Positions 63,609 through 64,000 of a stretch of DNA of 64,000 nt are shown here, one piece after another (positions within the stretch are counted from its first letter, which is position 1; every line of letters starts with the position of its first letter). The position numbers and the translations under genes were made by a program. This DNA comes from Bacteroidetes bacterium SW_9_63_38 (lineage in GTDB: Bacteria > Bacteroidota > Rhodothermia > Rhodothermales > Salinibacteraceae): positions 1-64,000 of the forward strand of contig PXUA01000013.1 of the NCBI GenBank assembly GCA_003022435.1. Reading direction: 5' to 3'. The notes beneath the pieces are model-generated. The model was not told the DNA's origin. It saw only the letters and a program-made list of their open reading frames with translations, and made no database searches.

Positions 63609-64000
63609 AAGGGCGTTCGAGAACCGGCACGCACCCGTCTGTTTCCGTTATTGCAAACGAAAATCGTGGAAGCGTCTTTTCAGGAAGCGGAAAGAGAGGC
63701 GGAGGTGAAAACAGAGTAATTGTGTAATGGAACGTGCCGGGGAGACGTCGGGGGCGCCTTTTCGCTGATTGTCCACTTTTGCTGGAAGGAACGGAGACGC
63801 GGATGCAGGGAGGGGGGATTCGGTGCGCCGCCCAACCTCCTCTGCGCCTCATGGAGCAGGATGCGATTGCCATTGAGAGGCGGATGTTCGCGAGGGTCGG
63901 TTCTCGTCGTCCCTGGGCGTCCGCTTCTACAAAAAGTATTGATACATCACATTTTGGGCCGAACTGCGGACGTGCCGACCGACGTACGCATTGGTCCCCA
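63609..64000. other. End of window, no gene supported
   Basis: About 390 bp. Contains a family 3 repeat (63793-63875). The AT-rich end (tattgatacatcacattttg, about 63937-63956) could be a promoter for a gene beyond the window. A minus-strand 119-codon frame is not supported. Confidence 0.4.
63793..63875 (+). repeat. Family 3 degenerate repeat, copy 3
   Basis: Begins ggagacgcggatgcaggg and ends gatgcgattgccattg. It is the most degenerate copy; in one frame it reads IRCAAQPPLRLMEQDAIAIE, matching RCA...EQDAIA of copy 2 (45735). Confidence 0.45.

Noticed and set aside
1..64000. CRISPR array, rRNA operon, prophage or intact transposase
   Set aside because: No regularly spaced direct repeats, rRNA signatures, phage genes or transposase motifs were seen on either strand.

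Overview
The window looks like the chromosome of a halophilic member of the Rhodothermota/Bacteroidota, most like Salinibacter and its relatives. I infer this from the GC-rich, strongly acidic proteins (long Asp/Glu tails on L17, L22 and GrpE), frequent GTG/TTG starts with weak Shine-Dalgarno sequences, a Bacteroidota-style gene set (DUF4105, YbbR, DUF4230, TIGR02757, SppA 67K type), and the tuf-S10-spc-alpha gene order. I cannot fix the species without a database search.

Region 1 (1-17.5 kb, all + strand) is the translation supercluster: end of tuf, rpsJ, an intruding lipoprotein gene, rplC-rplD-rplW-rplB-rpsS-rplV-rpsC-rplP, a palindromic repeat element, rpmC-rpsQ-rplN-rplX-rplE-rpsN-rpsH-rplF-rplR-rpsE, a frameshifted rpmD, rplO-secY-map-infA-rpsM-rpsK, an IS-like remnant, then rpsD-rpoA-rplQ and a strong terminator. 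No rpmJ is present. Region 2 (17.7-24.5 kb) has a Rel/Spo (p)ppGpp enzyme, an HU-like protein, RuvX, DUF72 and HIT proteins, a PHP phosphoesterase, ribH, and tRNA-His and tRNA-Glu. Region 3 (25-31.5 kb) has a pseudokinase-TPR-TonB fusion, a DUF4105 protein (possible lipoprotein N-acyltransferase), nth and gpmI. Region 4 (31.4-40 kb) has sppA, the hrcA-grpE-dnaJ heat-shock cluster, a flavin reductase, a TIGR02757 protein and amtB. Region 5 (40.5-50 kb) is the least settled part: a UbiA-like membrane protein, an asnS that has lost its anticodon-binding domain exactly where a repeat element ends, a SIMPL protein, a NurA nuclease followed by a HAS-barrel protein, an OM protein, an acyl-CoA dehydrogenase and Dps, separated by unusual repeats. 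Region 6 (50-64 kb) has topA, rsgA, envelope proteins (barrel protein, YbbR, DMT transporter, DUF4230) and menF-menD of menaquinone synthesis.

The most unusual feature is the number of small non-coding elements in housekeeping loci. Family 1 (about 103-149 bp, 15-bp terminal inverted repeats, 3 copies) lies inside the S10 operon, upstream of a SIMPL gene and just upstream of topA. Family 2 (103-169 bp, 2 copies) lies at the break in asnS and between menF and menD. Family 3 (about 75 bp, degenerate, 3 copies) lies in intergenic gaps. A separate IS-like remnant with an 11-bp direct repeat sits between rpsK and rpsD. G-rich low-complexity repeats follow four consecutive genes at 41-46 kb. No CRISPR array, rRNA gene, prophage or intact transposase was seen.
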